The position numbers and the translations under genes were made by a program. Of a DNA stretch of 64,000 nt, positions 15,903 to 25,154 are shown piece by piece (within the stretch, counting starts at the first letter, position 1; each line of letters opens with the position of its first letter). The stretch is from Maritalea mobilis. GTDB taxonomy: Bacteria; Pseudomonadota; Alphaproteobacteria; Rhodobacterales; Rhodobacteraceae. Location: assembly GCF_019800885.1 (NCBI RefSeq), contig NZ_JAHVKE010000002.1:62001-126000 (forward strand), read 5' to 3'. The notes under the pieces are model-generated. The model saw only the letters and a list, made by a program, of their open reading frames with translations, was not told the origin of the DNA and searched no databases.

Positions 15903-18900
15903 TTACTCCGCCGGAACCGCGCCGGCCTCGATTCCCAGCGGGTGGGCCAGCTTGTCCAGCATCTCTTTCGGGCAGACCTGGACGAAGTTCTTCAGCTCGA
16001 TCTCCCAGTGCTGGAGGATATCGGCGGCCTTGCGGCTGCGGGTTTCCTTCAGATGGCTTTCGATCAGCCCGCGAAGCTGCTGCTCCCAGTGCTCGACCGT
16101 CACGGGGCAGGTCACCAGCGTTTCAAGGTTCATGTTGACGCCGGCTTGCCCCTCGGGATCGTAGAGATAGGCCATGCCGCCGGTCATGCCAGCCCCGAAA
16201 TTGGCCCCGATGGACCCGAGGATGACGGCCACGCCACCAGTCATGTACTCGCACCCGTTCGAGCCACAGCCCTCGACCACGACCTTCGCGCCCGAGTTCC
16301 GAACAGCGAAACGTTCCCCGGCCCGGCCCGCGGCGAAGAGGTATCCATCGGTCGCGCCATAAAGCACCGTATTGCCGATGATAACGTTTTCGTCGGCCTT
16401 GAGCGGGCTGACCTGCGGCGGTTTCACCACGATGATGCCGCCCGACAGGCCCTTGCCGACATAGTCGTTGGCGTCGCCCGACACTTCCAGCTTCAAGCCG
16501 GGCGCGGCGAAGGCCCCCAGCGACTGGCCAGCCGACCCTTCCAGCTTGACCGTCAGGTGATCGGGCTGGAGCGAGTTCCGCATCCCGAAATTCTTGACGA
16601 TATGGCTGGAGGTGCGGGTGCCGATGGTCCGCAGCGTGTTCTGCACCGCGTAGCTGAGCTGCATCTTTTCCCCGTCTTCGAGGAACCGATGCCCGTCCTT
16701 CACGATCTGGGCGTCCAGCGTGTCCGGCACGGCGTTGCGCGGCTTGTAGCGGTCATAAACGATGCGATCCGCGCCATCGACGGTGATGAGCATCGGGTTC
16801 AGATCCAGATCGTCCAGATGCGCGGCGCCACGGCTGACCTGCGTCAGAAGGTCGGCACGCCCGATCACGTCATCGAGGCTGCGCGCCCCGATGGAGGCGA
16901 GGATTTCCCGCACTTCCTGCGCGTAGAAGGTGATGAGGTTGACCACCTTATCCGCATTGCCCGTGAATTTCTCACGCAGCTTGGGGTCCTGCGTGCAGAC
17001 ACCGACGGGGCAGGTGTTCGACTGGCACTGGCGCACCATGATGCAGCCCATCGCGATCAGGGCCGCGGTGCCGATGCCGTATTCCTCGGCCCCCATCATC
17101 GCGGCCATCACGATGTCGCGCCCGGTGCGCAGGCCGCCATCGGTGCGCAGCGTCACGCGATCGCGCAGCTTGTTCATCGCCAGGACCTGGTGCGCTTCGG
17201 TCAGGCCCATTTCCCACGGCAGACCCGCATACTTGATCGAGGTCGCGGGCGACGCGCCCGTGCCGCCATTGTGACCCGAGATCAGGATCACGTCCGCCTT
17301 GGCCTTGGCGACACCGGCAGCAATCGTGCCAACGCCCGAGGACGCCACCAGCTTCACCGTCACCTTGCAGCGCGGGTTGATCTGCTTGAGGTCGTAGATC
17401 AGCTGCGCAAGGTCCTCGATCGAGTAGATGTCGTGGTGCGGCGGGGGCGAGATCAGCGTCACACCCTTGGTCGAGTGCCGCAGCCGCGCGATCAGGTCGG
17501 TGACCTTCATGCCGGGCAACTGGCCGCCCTCGCCGGGCTTGGCGCCCTGGGCGACCTTGATTTCAAGCTCTTCGCAGTGGTTCAGGTACTCGGCGGTCAC
17601 GCCGAACCGACCCGAGGCCACCTGCTTGATCTTGGCCGACGGGTTATCGCCATTGGGCTCCGGCACGAAATGCGCCGGGTCTTCGCCGCCCTCACCGGAA
17701 TCCGACTTAGCGCCGATGCGGTTCATGGCGACGTTCAGCGTCTTGTGTGCCTCGGGCGACAGCGCGCCCAGCGACATACCCGGCGTCACGAACCGCTTGC
17801 GGATCGAGGTGATGCTTTCGACTTCGTCGATATTGATCGGCTCACCGAGCGGCTTGATGTCGAGCAGATCCCGCAGGTGAATCGGCGGGTTGCTTTGCAT
17901 CTTCTTCGAATACTGCTTCCACAACTCGTAGGAGGCGCGGTTACAGGCCATCTGCATCATGTGCATGGTCTGCGCTTCCCAGGCGTGCTTCTCGCCCGAG
18001 CGGCGTGCCTTGTAGAAGCCGCCGATGGGCAGCGGCAGCACGTCCGCGCCACCCTGCCAGCCCTTGGCATGCACTTCCTCGACCTTCTTTTGCAGGCCGC
18101 TGACGCCGATGCCCGAAATGCGGCTCAGCATGCCCGGGAAATACTCGTTCACCATCGCGCGGCTCAGGCCCACGGCCTCGAAGTTCAGACCACCGCGATA
18201 GGACGAGATGACGGAGATCCCCATCTTGGACATGATCTTGAGCAGGCCCGCGTCGATGGCCGCGCGGTAGCGCGCCATGGCTTCGGTCAGGGTGCCTTCG
18301 ATCAGCCCGCGATTGATCCGGTCGGCGATGCTGTCCTGCGCGAGATAGGCGTTCACCGTGGTCGCGCCGCAGCCGACAAGAACCGCGAAGTAATGCGGGT
18401 CGATGCATTCAGCCGAGCGGATGTTGAGCGAACAGAAGGTGCGCAGGCCCTTCTGCGTCAGCCAGCTATGCACCGCGCTGGTCGCAAGAATCATGGGCAT
18501 CGGCACGCGATCTTCGCCCTGGAACCGGTCGGTCAGCACGATATGGCCTGCACCCGAGCGCACGGCATCCTCCGCCTCTTGCCGGATGCGGGAAAGGTTG
18601 TCGCGCAGCGCCCCCTGTTTGCCACCGGCAGGGAAGGTGCAGTCGATGGTGACGAGCGAGTCGCCGAAATACTTCACCATCTCGTCGAACTGCGCGTTCG
18701 CGACGAAGGGGCTGTCCAGCACCAGGATCTCGGTCTGGCTGCTGTCTTCGTCCAGCACGTTCTTGAGGTTGCCGAAGCGGGTCTTGAGGCTCATCACCCG
18801 GTATTCGCGCAAGCTGTCGATCGGCGGGTTCGTCACCTGGCTGAAGTTCTGGCGGAAATAGTGGCTCAGCGGGCGATACATGCTCGACAGCACGGCCGCG

Positions 18901-20447
18901 GGCGTGTCGTCGCCCATCGAGGCGATGGCCTCTTTCCCGTCCTCGGCCATGGGCGCAAGGATCTGTTCCAGTTCTTCCATCGAGTAGCCGGCGGCGACCT
19001 GCCGCTTACGCAGATCGGTGCCGTCGAAGATCGCCGTTTCGGTCACGTCGCGGGTTTCGATGGCCAGATCGGTGATCTTGCCGACCCATTCGCCGAAGGG
19101 GCGGCTGGCGGCCAGCGCATCCTTGATCTCGGTGTCGTGGAACAGCTTCTGCTCGGCCATGTCGACGGCGATCATCTGGCCGGGACCGAGCGCACCCTTC
19201 TCGACGACGGTGGCCTCGTTGATCGGCACCATGCCGGCCTCGGACCCTGCGATAAGCATGCCGTCCCCCGTCACGACATAGCGCATCGGACGCAGGCCGT
19301 TCCGGTCAAGCCCGGCGCAGACCCAACGCCCATCGGTCATGGCCAGCGCAGCGGGACCGTCCCACGGCTCCATCACCGAGTTGCAGTAGGAATACATGTC
19401 CTGCCACGCCTGCGGCAGTTCGCTGGCCGTCTGGCTCCAGGCCTCGGGGATCAGCATCGTCTTGGCCATCGGCGCGGACCGGCCAGCGCGCACCAGAACC
19501 TCGAACACCGCATCCAGCGCGGCGGAGTCGGACGCGCCCTGCGCGATGATCGGTTTGATATCCTCGGCCATCTCGCCGAAATACGCGGAGGAGAGCCGGA
19601 TCTCGTGGCTCTTCATCCAGTTGACGTTGCCCTTCAGCGTGTTGATCTCGCCGTTATGGGCCAACATGCGGAACGGCTGCGCCAGCCACCATTGCGGGAA
19701 GGTGTTGGTCGAATAGCGCTGGTGGTAGATCGCGAAGGCGGACTCGAACCGCTCGTCCTTGAGATCGGGATAGAACTCGGCCACGTCCTGGGCCAGCATC
19801 ATGCCCTTGTAGATGACCGAGCGGCAGGACAGCGAGCAGATATACAGCTCCTTCACGCCTGCACCGGCGGCGGCCTTCTCGATCCGGCGGCGGATGACGT
19901 AAAGCTCGCGTTCGAAGGTTTCCTCGTCCACGCCCTTGGAGTTCGAGATGATGATCTGCTCGATCTCGGGGCGGGTCGCGTTGGCCTTTTCGCCCAGCAC
20001 GCTGATATCGACCGGCACGTGCCGCCAGCCATAGATGTAATAGCCCATCCGCAGCACTTCGGATTCGACGATCGTGCGGCAGGTTTCCTGCGCCCCGAAA
20101 TCGTTGCGCGGCAAGAAGACCTGGCCGACGGCCATCAGCTCGTTCATGCGCGGCTCATGGCCCGTGCGGCGCACCTGGTCGTAGAAGAAATGCACCGGGA
20201 TCTGCACGTGGATGCCCGCGCCGTCGCCGGTCTTGCCGTCGGCGTCAACCGCCCCGCGGTGCCAGATCGCCTTGAGCGCGCTGATGCCGTTTTCCACGAC
20301 CGCACGGGTGGGTTGGCCATCGAGGGACACGACAAGGCCCACGCCACAGGACGAATGCTCGTCCTCTTCGCGGAACATGCCGTTCTCGGCCATCCATTCA
20401 CGCTTGGCTGCCTCGGACTGGGCCCAGGTGGCGTCATACTTCGTCAT
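15903..20447 (-). CDS. gltB: glutamate synthase (NADPH) large subunit
   Basis: Large subunit of GOGAT, 1514 residues. It moves the amide nitrogen of glutamine to 2-oxoglutarate, with GltD supplying electrons. Order of domains: class II glutamine amidotransferase with catalytic Cys34 after the propeptide (HSSCGVGLVVS), central domain, FMN-binding synthase domain with the 3Fe-4S cysteine region (CIMVRQCQSNTCPVGVC), and the C-terminal beta-helix domain (GGVAVILGSIGANFGAGMTG). Two ATGs lie six bases apart. AAGGAG is seven bases before the second (20447) but only one base before the first (20453), so 20447 is preferred. Unusually, gltD is not adjacent but is two genes upstream in the same operon. 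Confidence 0.95.
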   Translation of the reverse strand: MTKYDATWAQSEAAKREWMAENGMFREEDEHSSCGVGLVVSLDGQPTRAVVENGISALKAIWHRGAVDADGKTGDGAGIHVQIPVHFFYDQVRRTGHEPRMNELMAVGQVFLPRNDFGAQETCRTIVESEVLRMGYYIYGWRHVPVDISVLGEKANATRPEIEQIIISNSKGVDEETFERELYVIRRRIEKAAAGAGVKELYICSLSCRSVIYKGMMLAQDVAEFYPDLKDERFESAFAIYHQRYSTNTFPQWWLAQPFRMLAHNGEINTLKGNVNWMKSHEIRLSSAYFGEMAEDIKPIIAQGASDSAALDAVFEVLVRAGRSAPMAKTMLIPEAWSQTASELPQAWQDMYSYCNSVMEPWDGPAALAMTDGRWVCAGLDRNGLRPMRYVVTGDGMLIAGSEAGMVPINEATVVEKGALGPGQMIAVDMAEQKLFHDTEIKDALAASRPFGEWVGKITDLAIETRDVTETAIFDGTDLRKRQVAAGYSMEELEQILAPMAEDGKEAIASMGDDTPAAVLSSMYRPLSHYFRQNFSQVTNPPIDSLREYRVMSLKTRFGNLKNVLDEDSSQTEILVLDSPFVANAQFDEMVKYFGDSLVTIDCTFPAGGKQGALRDNLSRIRQEAEDAVRSGAGHIVLTDRFQGEDRVPMPMILATSAVHSWLTQKGLRTFCSLNIRSAECIDPHYFAVLVGCGATTVNAYLAQDSIADRINRGLIEGTLTEAMARYRAAIDAGLLKIMSKMGISVISSYRGGLNFEAVGLSRAMVNEYFPGMLSRISGIGVSGLQKKVEEVHAKGWQGGADVLPLPIGGFYKARRSGEKHAWEAQTMHMMQMACNRASYELWKQYSKKMQSNPPIHLRDLLDIKPLGEPINIDEVESITSIRKRFVTPGMSLGALSPEAHKTLNVAMNRIGAKSDSGEGGEDPAHFVPEPNGDNPSAKIKQVASGRFGVTAEYLNHCEELEIKVAQGAKPGEGGQLPGMKVTDLIARLRHSTKGVTLISPPPHHDIYSIEDLAQLIYDLKQINPRCKVTVKLVASSGVGTIAAGVAKAKADVILISGHNGGTGASPATSIKYAGLPWEMGLTEAHQVLAMNKLRDRVTLRTDGGLRTGRDIVMAAMMGAEEYGIGTAALIAMGCIMVRQCQSNTCPVGVCTQDPKLREKFTGNADKVVNLITFYAQEVREILASIGARSLDDVIGRADLLTQVSRGAAHLDDLDLNPMLITVDGADRIVYDRYKPRNAVPDTLDAQIVKDGHRFLEDGEKMQLSYAVQNTLRTIGTRTSSHIVKNFGMRNSLQPDHLTVKLEGSAGQSLGAFAAPGLKLEVSGDANDYVGKGLSGGIIVVKPPQVSPLKADENVIIGNTVLYGATDGYLFAAGRAGERFAVRNSGAKVVVEGCGSNGCEYMTGGVAVILGSIGANFGAGMTGGMAYLYDPEGQAGVNMNLETLVTCPVTVEHWEQQLRGLIESHLKETRSRKAADILQHWEIELKNFVQVCPKEMLDKLAHPLGIEAGAVPAE

Positions 20448-20449
20448 GG

Positions 20450-20884
20450 TCATGCTCCTTCACTGGAGGGCGCGTAAAGCGCCAAGGTCTCGTCCTCCGT
20501 CAGGCGTTCATGCGCGCCCGCGAAGGAATAACTGTCGGGTTTGCGGTCGATGAAGATCTCCCGCGTCAACGCCAACCCGTTGGCGTCATCGAGGATACCG
20601 AGCGGCACCTCGTAATTCCCGGCCCCGTCGACACCCTTGTCGAACCGGTACCACAGCGGCGAGCCGCACTCTGCGCAGCGGCTGCGCGAGGCCCAGCCGC
20701 TGGTGCGACGGGTCACGATGGGGGCGCCCTCGGCCACGCTCATGTCGGCCTGTTCGACCGTCACGCCCAGCATCGGTCCACCCAGCCAGCGGTTGCACTG
20801 CCCGCAATGGCAGATGCCGAAGCCACCCAGCTTGGCCGCGGTGAACCGGACGGCCCCGCATAGGCACTGGCCGGACGCGCTCAT
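20450..20884 (-). CDS. GFA-family zinc-binding protein (glutathione-dependent formaldehyde-activating enzyme-like)
   Basis: Protein of 144 residues with the GFA/CENP-V fold. Zinc ligands are visible as CLCG near residue 7, CHCGQC near residue 27, and CAECG near residue 71. Named members (S-(hydroxymethyl)glutathione synthase) bind glutathione, but most family members have unknown roles. The ATG overlaps the preceding gene by four bases. The stop lies just before the gltB start and overlaps the first gltB ATG. It is therefore embedded in the glutamate synthase operon, and a nitrogen-metabolism role is only a guess. Confidence 0.8.
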   Translation of the reverse strand: MSASGQCLCGAVRFTAAKLGGFGICHCGQCNRWLGGPMLGVTVEQADMSVAEGAPIVTRRTSGWASRSRCAECGSPLWYRFDKGVDGAGNYEVPLGILDDANGLALTREIFIDRKPDSYSFAGAHERLTEDETLALYAPSSEGA

Positions 20885-21609
20885 CCGCGGTACTCCGGCA
20901 GGTGCGGCAGACCACTCATCATGTCGCCGCAATCGTAGATCGGCTCCATCGACAGGAAACCGCGTTCGCCCGGCTCGGCGAATTCCATCGGGCTGTAATT
21001 GCCTTCGAAGGTTTCGCCATCGGGCCGCGTCGTCGTTTCGATCCCGCCGAAAAACAGGCCCCAGCCTTCGTGCACGAACTGGTTGCCCTCGGTCCGGCGG
21101 GGGCCTTCGGCCGTGTCGTACTGGTAGGCGAATTCCGTCACCAGAAGCTCGCGGCCATCGACATCCAGGGTTTCGCCGGTCAGCCGGTCAAAGCCGGTAT
21201 AGTCGCGCTGGAACGTGCCGAGCGTGTTTTCCTCGCGGATCGAGAAGACCATCGAGTCGCTGCCCGTGGCCAGCAGCTCGGACAGGCTGGCCGGGTCTTC
21301 CTCGGGTTCGATCAGGGTGTCGTTGCTGCCGCCGCGCAGGTCCCAGCTGCGCAGCCAGCGAAACTCGGAATCCGTGAAGCTGAGGTAGAAGGCGCCATCC
21401 TGGTCCAGCGTGGCGCGCCATTGCGTGCCCTCGGGGTCGGCGTCGCAACGCCAGTGGTGCGACACCATGCAGGACCGCGATTGCACGGTCAGGAAGGCTT
21501 CGCAGCCCTCGGGCACCTGGAACAGGCGGCCGCCATCCTGTGCAACGGCGGGCGTAGCCAGCACGGCGACCAGCAGCGCGGCCAGGCTTGTAGCGTGTCC
21601 ATTGCCCAT
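20881..21609 (-). CDS. secreted protein of unknown function between gltD and gltB
   Basis: Protein of 242 residues that I do not recognise. A signal peptide is evident (hydrophobic residues 8-21, cleavage after AVAQ). Five or six cysteines are present, including QSRSCMVSHHWRCDADP near the N-terminus and YDCGD near the C-terminus, consistent with disulfides in the periplasm. The body is rich in aromatic and acidic residues and looks beta-structured. ATG 21609 has AAGGA about ten bases upstream; a longer reading to 21840 runs back into gltD and is rejected. It follows gltD by 100 bases and overlaps the GFA gene by four bases, so it should be transcribed with glutamate synthase. Confidence 0.7.
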   Translation of the reverse strand: MGNGHATSLAALLVAVLATPAVAQDGGRLFQVPEGCEAFLTVQSRSCMVSHHWRCDADPEGTQWRATLDQDGAFYLSFTDSEFRWLRSWDLRGGSNDTLIEPEEDPASLSELLATGSDSMVFSIREENTLGTFQRDYTGFDRLTGETLDVDGRELLVTEFAYQYDTAEGPRRTEGNQFVHEGWGLFFGGIETTTRPDGETFEGNYSPMEFAEPGERGFLSMEPIYDCGDMMSGLPHLPEYRG

Positions 21610-21668
21610 GATGACGTCCGTCCTTGGTGCGGTGGCGGGTGAAAACGTGAAAACGAGAGCGGGTGCCC

Positions 21669-21697
21669 TGCCCGATCGCGAAACCTGCAATCGGGCA
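21669..21697 (-). repeat. hairpin between gltD and the downstream secreted-protein gene
   Basis: TGCCCGAT (21669-21676) pairs perfectly with ATCGGGCA (21690-21697) around a 13-base loop. It lies just after the gltD stop on the minus strand. There is no T-run after it, so it is more likely an mRNA processing or stabilising structure than a terminator. Confidence 0.5.
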
Positions 21698-21709
21698 AAG
21701 CGGGTCAGG

Positions 21710-23149
21710 TCACTCGGCGGCGACGTCGGTCGCGGACGCCATGACCTTGTCGAGGATCGCATCGGCCGCTTCGCGCCCGTCGCGGATGGCCCAGACAACG
21801 AGGGATGCGCCGCGCACGATGTCACCCACGGCATAGACATTCTCGATCTGGGTCTCGTGGGTGCGGAAATCGGCCTTGACGGTGCCCCAACGGGTCACTT
21901 CCAGCTCGGGCACGTTCCAAAGGCTCGGCAGATCCTCGGGTTCGAAGCCCAGCGCCTTGATGACGAGGTCCGCGTCTTCGACATAGTCGGCCCCTTCGAT
22001 CACCTCGGGGCTTTGGCGGCCCGTGGCGTCCGGCGCGCCAAGACGCATCTTCTGCACCATCACGCCTTCGACCGCGTCGCCGCCGGTGAAGCCCTTGGGG
22101 GCCGACAGCCAAACAAACTCGACGCCTTCTTCCTCGGCATTCTGCACTTCGCGCTGCGAGCCGGGCATGTTGGCGCGGTCGCGGCGGTAAAGGCACTTCA
22201 CGCTGGTCGCGCCCTGGCGGATCGCGGTGCGCACGCAGTCCATCGCCGTGTCGCCACCGCCGATGACGACGACGCGCTTGCCCTCGGCGTTCAACTCGCC
22301 CGACTCGAACTCGGCCACCGTGTCGCCAAAGCCGATGCGGTTGCTGGCGGTGAGGTAGTCGATGGCGCGCACGATGCCCTTGGCGCCGACACCCGGCGCA
22401 GGCAGGTCGCGCGACTTGTAGACGCCGGTCGCGATCAGAACGAAGTCATGCTGTTCGCGCAACTCGTCGAAGGTGATGTCTTCGCCGACATTACAGTTCA
22501 GCACGAATTTCACGCCGCCCTCTTCCAGCTGGGCGTTGCGGCGCATGACCACATCTTTTTCCAGCTTGAAGCCCGGGATGCCGTAAACCATCAGGCCCCC
22601 GGCGCGGTCGTAGCGGTCATAGACCGTCACTTGCAGGCCGGCGCGGCGCAGGCGGTCAGCGGCGGCAAGGCCACCGGGACCCGCGCCAATGATGGCGACC
22701 GATTCCGCGCGCTCCTCGGCGGGTTTGATCGGCTTGACCCAACCTTCTTCCCACGCGGTGTCGGTGATGAATTTCTCGACCGAGCCGATGGTGACGGTGC
22801 CGTGACCCGACTGTTCGATCACGCAATTGCCTTCGCACAGGCGATCCTGCGGACAGATGCGGCCACAGATCTCGGGGAAGGTATTGGTGGCCTGGCTGAC
22901 CTCGTACGCCTCTTGCAGGCGTCCCTCGGCGGTCAGCTTGAGCCAGTCGGGGATGTTATTGTGCAGCGGACAATGCGACTGGCAGTAGGGCACCCCGCAC
23001 TGGGAACAGCGCCCAGCCTGCTGGCGTGCCTTTTCCATCGCATATTCGCCGTAAATTTCCTTGAAGTCCTCGCGACGCTGGTCCGCGTCACGCTTTTCCG
23101 GCATCTCTTTTTCGATGCTGACGAACTTCAACATGGGTTGTTTGGCCAA
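21710..23149 (-). CDS. gltD: glutamate synthase (NADPH) small subunit
   Basis: Small subunit of GOGAT, 479 residues, which oxidises NADPH and passes electrons through FAD and iron-sulfur centres to GltB. The N-terminal cysteine region for 4Fe-4S clusters reads CSQCGVPYCQSHCPLHN, with a second set (CGRICPQDRLCEGNC). FAD site: IIGAGPGGLAAADRLRRAG. NADPH site: VVVIGGGDTAMDC. A final FAD motif is YAVGDIVRGASLVVWAI. The start is probably TTG at 23149, with GGAGAAG about five bases upstream; the next ATG (23134) lies too far from it. It is the first gene of the operon, with a 212-base AT-rich promoter region shared with uppP. Confidence 0.93.
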   Translation of the reverse strand: MAKQPMLKFVSIEKEMPEKRDADQRREDFKEIYGEYAMEKARQQAGRCSQCGVPYCQSHCPLHNNIPDWLKLTAEGRLQEAYEVSQATNTFPEICGRICPQDRLCEGNCVIEQSGHGTVTIGSVEKFITDTAWEEGWVKPIKPAEERAESVAIIGAGPGGLAAADRLRRAGLQVTVYDRYDRAGGLMVYGIPGFKLEKDVVMRRNAQLEEGGVKFVLNCNVGEDITFDELREQHDFVLIATGVYKSRDLPAPGVGAKGIVRAIDYLTASNRIGFGDTVAEFESGELNAEGKRVVVIGGGDTAMDCVRTAIRQGATSVKCLYRRDRANMPGSQREVQNAEEEGVEFVWLSAPKGFTGGDAVEGVMVQKMRLGAPDATGRQSPEVIEGADYVEDADLVIKALGFEPEDLPSLWNVPELEVTRWGTVKADFRTHETQIENVYAVGDIVRGASLVVWAIRDGREAADAILDKVMASATDVAAE

Positions 23150-23361
23150 GGATCTTCTCCCATCTTGCTCGCGCCCCTATACCGGGGGTCTTGCGGGATA
23201 AAAAGACAGCTATGCTGACCTATATACAGTTTTCTGAAAGGTCTCGGGGTAAATTTTTTCCGCACTGCGGAATTTTAGGTCAAAACACTTTACCTTAGTA
23301 GGAATTATAAAATTAGTATCAATATCTTAACATTCCGTTACCTGGACCGGAGAAAATCCAC
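23150..23361. promoter_or_regulatory. AT-rich divergent promoter region of gltD and uppP
   Basis: This 212-base gap is strikingly AT-rich (especially 23201-23340) against GC-rich surroundings. It must hold the promoters of gltD (minus) and uppP (plus). It contains a perfect inverted repeat TTCCGC-ACT-GCGGAA at 23258-23272, flanked by T-runs, which could be an operator. No unambiguous -35/-10 pair was identified. Confidence 0.5.
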
Positions 23362-24165
23362 GTGAGCTTGTTTTATTTGTTTCTCGTGGCCTTGATCCAG
23401 GGTTTGACCGAGTTCCTTCCGATCTCGTCCTCGGGTCACCTGATCCTCTTGCCGAATCTTTCGGGGCAAGCGGACCAGGGGCAGGTGATCGACGTTGCGG
23501 TACATGCCGGGACGCTTGGGGCCGTGATCCTGTACTTCTGGCACGACGTCCGCCTTGCGCTGTCCGGGGTGCCACACCTTCTGACAGGCCGGATCGACAC
23601 GCCCGGCTCGAAACTGGCCTTTCTGCTTCTGATATCGACCATCCCGGTGATCCTTTGCGGGCTGGTTCTGCACCTGACGGGCCTAAGCGATGCGATGCGC
23701 TCGGTGGCTGTGATCGGGTGGGCCATGCTGATCTTCGGCCTGGTCCTTTACTGGGCCGACCAGAAAGGCGCCGACGTGAAACAGGCCGAGGCATGGACCC
23801 TGCGTGACGCGATCGTCATGGGCCTGTGGCAGGCCGTTGCGCTGATCCCCGGCACGTCGCGGTCGGGTATCGCCATCACCGCCGGACGCATGCTGGGTTA
23901 CACGCGCGAGGATGCCGCGCGGATCGCCATGCTGATGTCGATCCCGACGATCACGGCCTCGGCCATCCTGCTGGGGGGTGAGGTCATCGCCACGGCCGAT
24001 GCGCAGGCCGCGCGGGATGGCGCGATTGCCGCCGCGCTGGCCTTTGTCTCGGCCCTCGCGGCGCTGGCCTTCATGATGCGGCTGCTGCGCAGCGTCAGCT
24101 TCACGCCATACGTGATCTACCGGGTGATCCTCGGCGCGATCCTGTTGTGGATCGCCTATACCTAG
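23362..24165 (+). CDS. uppP: undecaprenyl-diphosphatase
   Basis: Integral membrane enzyme of 267 residues (UppP/BacA) that dephosphorylates undecaprenyl diphosphate to recycle the lipid carrier for peptidoglycan and other envelope glycans. Both family motifs are visible: LTEFLPISSSGHL at about 16-28, with the catalytic Glu, Ser and His, and PGTSRSGIAI at about 165-175 with the catalytic Arg. About eight membrane helices. The start is GTG with GGAG ten bases upstream. The stop TAG shares the palindrome CTAG with the stop of the convergent gene. Confidence 0.93.
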   Translation: MSLFYLFLVALIQGLTEFLPISSSGHLILLPNLSGQADQGQVIDVAVHAGTLGAVILYFWHDVRLALSGVPHLLTGRIDTPGSKLAFLLLISTIPVILCGLVLHLTGLSDAMRSVAVIGWAMLIFGLVLYWADQKGADVKQAEAWTLRDAIVMGLWQAVALIPGTSRSGIAITAGRMLGYTREDAARIAMLMSIPTITASAILLGGEVIATADAQAARDGAIAAALAFVSALAALAFMMRLLRSVSFTPYVIYRVILGAILLWIAYT

Positions 24166-25154
24166 ATGTCTTCCTCGGCGAGGTGCTGCGCGCTTTCCTT
24201 GATCTTGGCGTATTGCCCCGACGGACGATACGGCCAGAGGTAATCGTCAAGCACGGCGTCCATGCCGGTCGGATCGATGCCCAACTCGTCCAGGCCCTTG
24301 CAGCCCGAGCAGATGACGTTGTCATGGCGCAGGTTGCGCACCTGGTCACGGGTCAGAAGCGAATTGTGGATCAGCCCGCCGGTCAGGGTCTGCACCGCGT
24401 CCAGCACCGTCCCCATGATCCCGGCGATCCAGAACGGCACGTTCAAGATCAGGCGGCGGCGGCGAATGACGGTCAGCATCTGCTCCATCAACTGGCGGAA
24501 GGTTCTGACGTCGGGGCCGCCCAGCTCGTAGGTTCCCGGCTCGACCTCGCCCAGCACGCTCTTGACAGCGACCTGCGCAACATCATCGACATAGACCGGC
24601 TGGAACCGGGTCGACCCACCCACCACGGGCAGGATGTAGCCCGTGCGGGTCATCTTGGCGAAACGGTTGAAGAACTCATCCTCGGGTCCGAAGATAATCG
24701 ACGGGCGCAGGATGATCGCGCCGGGGAACGCCTCAAGCACAGCCGCCTCGCCCAGCGCCTTGGTGCGGGCGTATTTGCTGCTGCTTTCGCTGTTCGCGCC
24801 GATGGCCGACATCTGCACAAGTGTTTTCACCGATTCCTCGGCGGCGATCCGCGCCACGCGGCCCGCGCCCTCGTGCTGGACGGTGTCGAACTTGTTCTTG
24901 CCGCGCTCCGACAGGATGCCGACGCAATTGACGACTGCATCGGCGCCGTGGATCGCGGCACGAACGCTGTCATCATCGCGAATATTGGCGAAGATCGGTT
25001 CGACCTGCCCGACCACGCCATAGGTGCGAACGAAATTCGCCTCGGTGGGGCGCCGCACGGCCACGCGCACGCGCCACCCCTCACGCGCCATCCTGCGGGC
25101 GATGTAACGCCCGACAAAGCCCGAACCGCCGAAAATCGTGACGAGTTTCGTCAT
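24162..25154 (-). CDS. NAD-dependent epimerase/dehydratase family protein (complex I NDUFA9-like)
   Basis: Atypical short-chain dehydrogenase of 330 residues. The N-terminal nucleotide-binding motif is IFGGSGFVGRYIAR (residues 7-20). An active-site-like YARTK lies at about 130-135, and an ILRPSIIFGPED loop follows. The C-terminal part carries a Cys-Ser-Gly-Cys pair near residue 285. In alphaproteobacteria this subfamily is the counterpart of mitochondrial NDUFA9, an accessory subunit of complex I; that role is knowledge of the family, not shown here. ATG 25154 has AAAGGA eight bases upstream. It overlaps uppP tail to tail by four bases. Confidence 0.8.
   Translation of the reverse strand: MTKLVTIFGGSGFVGRYIARRMAREGWRVRVAVRRPTEANFVRTYGVVGQVEPIFANIRDDDSVRAAIHGADAVVNCVGILSERGKNKFDTVQHEGAGRVARIAAEESVKTLVQMSAIGANSESSSKYARTKALGEAAVLEAFPGAIILRPSIIFGPEDEFFNRFAKMTRTGYILPVVGGSTRFQPVYVDDVAQVAVKSVLGEVEPGTYELGGPDVRTFRQLMEQMLTVIRRRRLILNVPFWIAGIMGTVLDAVQTLTGGLIHNSLLTRDQVRNLRHDNVICSGCKGLDELGIDPTGMDAVLDDYLWPYRPSGQYAKIKESAQHLAEEDI

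Noticed and set aside
15831-20477. Very long plus-strand open frame (about 1550 codons) opposite gltB
   Set aside because: It mirrors gltB almost exactly. High-GC genes commonly leave the opposite frame open. The translation is rich in His, Arg and Asp and shows no domains.
21410-23218. Plus-strand open frame of about 600 codons opposite gltD
   Set aside because: Shadow of gltD, whose cysteine clusters and FAD/NADPH motifs are unambiguous.
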